Below are positions 63,762 to 64,000 of a stretch of 64,000 nt of DNA, piece after piece (position 1 is the stretch's first letter; each line of letters opens with the position of its first letter). A program made the translations under genes and the position numbers. The DNA is taken from NCBI RefSeq assembly GCF_005048155.1, contig NZ_SUMB01000001.1, forward strand, positions 620,001 through 684,000, written 5' to 3'. Below the pieces are notes generated by a model, which was not told the origin of the DNA, made no database searches, and worked only from the letters and a program-made list of their open reading frames with translations. The DNA is from Streptomyces piniterrae. GTDB lineage: Bacteria; Actinomycetota; Actinomycetes; Streptomycetales; Streptomycetaceae.

Positions 63762-64000
63762 TCAGTGGCCCTTACCGGACAGGGGAGTCCGGTACAGCGT
63801 GTTGCCCGGTGTCACCACGTACACCGCTTTGCCGATGACAACGGGTGCCGGTACGGGAAACCGGGGGTCCGCGTCCACCGCCCCCCTGTGCGGCTTGCCC
63901 GTGGACAGGTGGCGTCCGGTTATGGCGTCGAGCGTGTGCAGCCGCCCCTGCGCGTCGCTGAGCAGGAGCTTCCCGTCGTGGACGGTCACTTCACTGATGC
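63762..64000 (-). CDS. PQQ-like beta-propeller protein (3' end)
   Basis: The visible last 79 residues show propeller blades: VHDGKLLLSDAQGRLHTLDAITGRHL, then VVIGKAVYVVTPGNTLYR. Such BamB-like propeller proteins are frequent next to streptomycete toxin and kinase genes. The 5' part lies outside the window. Confidence 0.8.
   Translation of the reverse strand, partial: ISEVTVHDGKLLLSDAQGRLHTLDAITGRHLSTGKPHRGAVDADPRFPVPAPVVIGKAVYVVTPGNTLYRTPLSGKGH

Overview
The window is high-GC actinobacterial DNA with GTG/TTG starts, short ATGA/GTGA overlaps, MsiK-style sugar importers, an A-type gas vesicle cluster, a ram/amf (SapB) cluster and WXG100-type proteins. Together these point to a Streptomyces chromosome, probably an accessory-rich part rather than the conserved core. 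All names rest on reading the sequence and on remembered family features; no database search was run.

Layout. 1-0.5 kb: 3' end of an MmyB-type XRE regulator. 0.5-7 kb: a carbohydrate or polyol operon (lipoprotein binding protein, two permeases, zinc polyol dehydrogenase, DeoR regulator) with a divergent LacI regulator and no ATPase gene. 7-11.8 kb: Ppx/GppA-like protein, nitrobindin-like protein, ABM-like protein, an unusual one-chain fusion of a fumarylacetoacetate-hydrolase domain to a metallo-beta-lactamase domain, and a divergent TetR. 11.9-18.1 kb: a complete lasso peptide cluster A-C-B1-B2-D whose core LLAKHGNDRLIFSKN is citrulassin-like, preceded by a co-directional P450. 18.3-22.5 kb: two regulator/oxidoreductase divergent pairs and a Cyt (Bacillus cytolytic delta-endotoxin)-like protein. 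22.6-27.4 kb: SRPBCC protein and a gas vesicle cluster gvpO-A-F-J-L-S-K. 27.5-38 kb: mixed metabolic and stress genes (DUF899, secreted serine hydrolase, THEP1 NTPase, PEBP, lipoprotein, SpoIIE-type phosphatase, DHFR-like reductase, MFS carrier, KatG). 38-43.6 kb: SDR, second SpoIIE phosphatase, IS701-type remnant, DUF2867 gene behind a triple 16-bp repeat, a decayed membrane-protein gene, and a second secY followed by a 31-codon stump of adk. 43.9-45.9 kb: SigE-family sigma factor, its Pro/Thr-rich membrane partner and a lipoprotein.

46.5-53.9 kb holds a SapB-type class III lanthipeptide cluster: ramC synthetase, ramS precursor, ramA/ramB ABC half-transporters and a convergent RamR-like regulator. 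54-64 kb holds a contact-dependent-toxin locus: a WXG100-like protein, a 2142-residue toxin with a WXG100/CpnT-like N-terminus, very long Ser/Asp/Pro linkers, a papain-like (glutamine deamidase-type) domain and a C-terminal zinc deaminase domain. It is followed by a HEAT-repeat protein and a YrhB-like small protein as immunity candidates, and the 3' end of a beta-propeller gene at the window edge.

The most notable items are the citrulassin-like lasso cluster, the two-warhead toxin, the SapB-like ram cluster, the Cyt-like gene, the FAH-MBL fusion, and the secY-adk' duplication scar.
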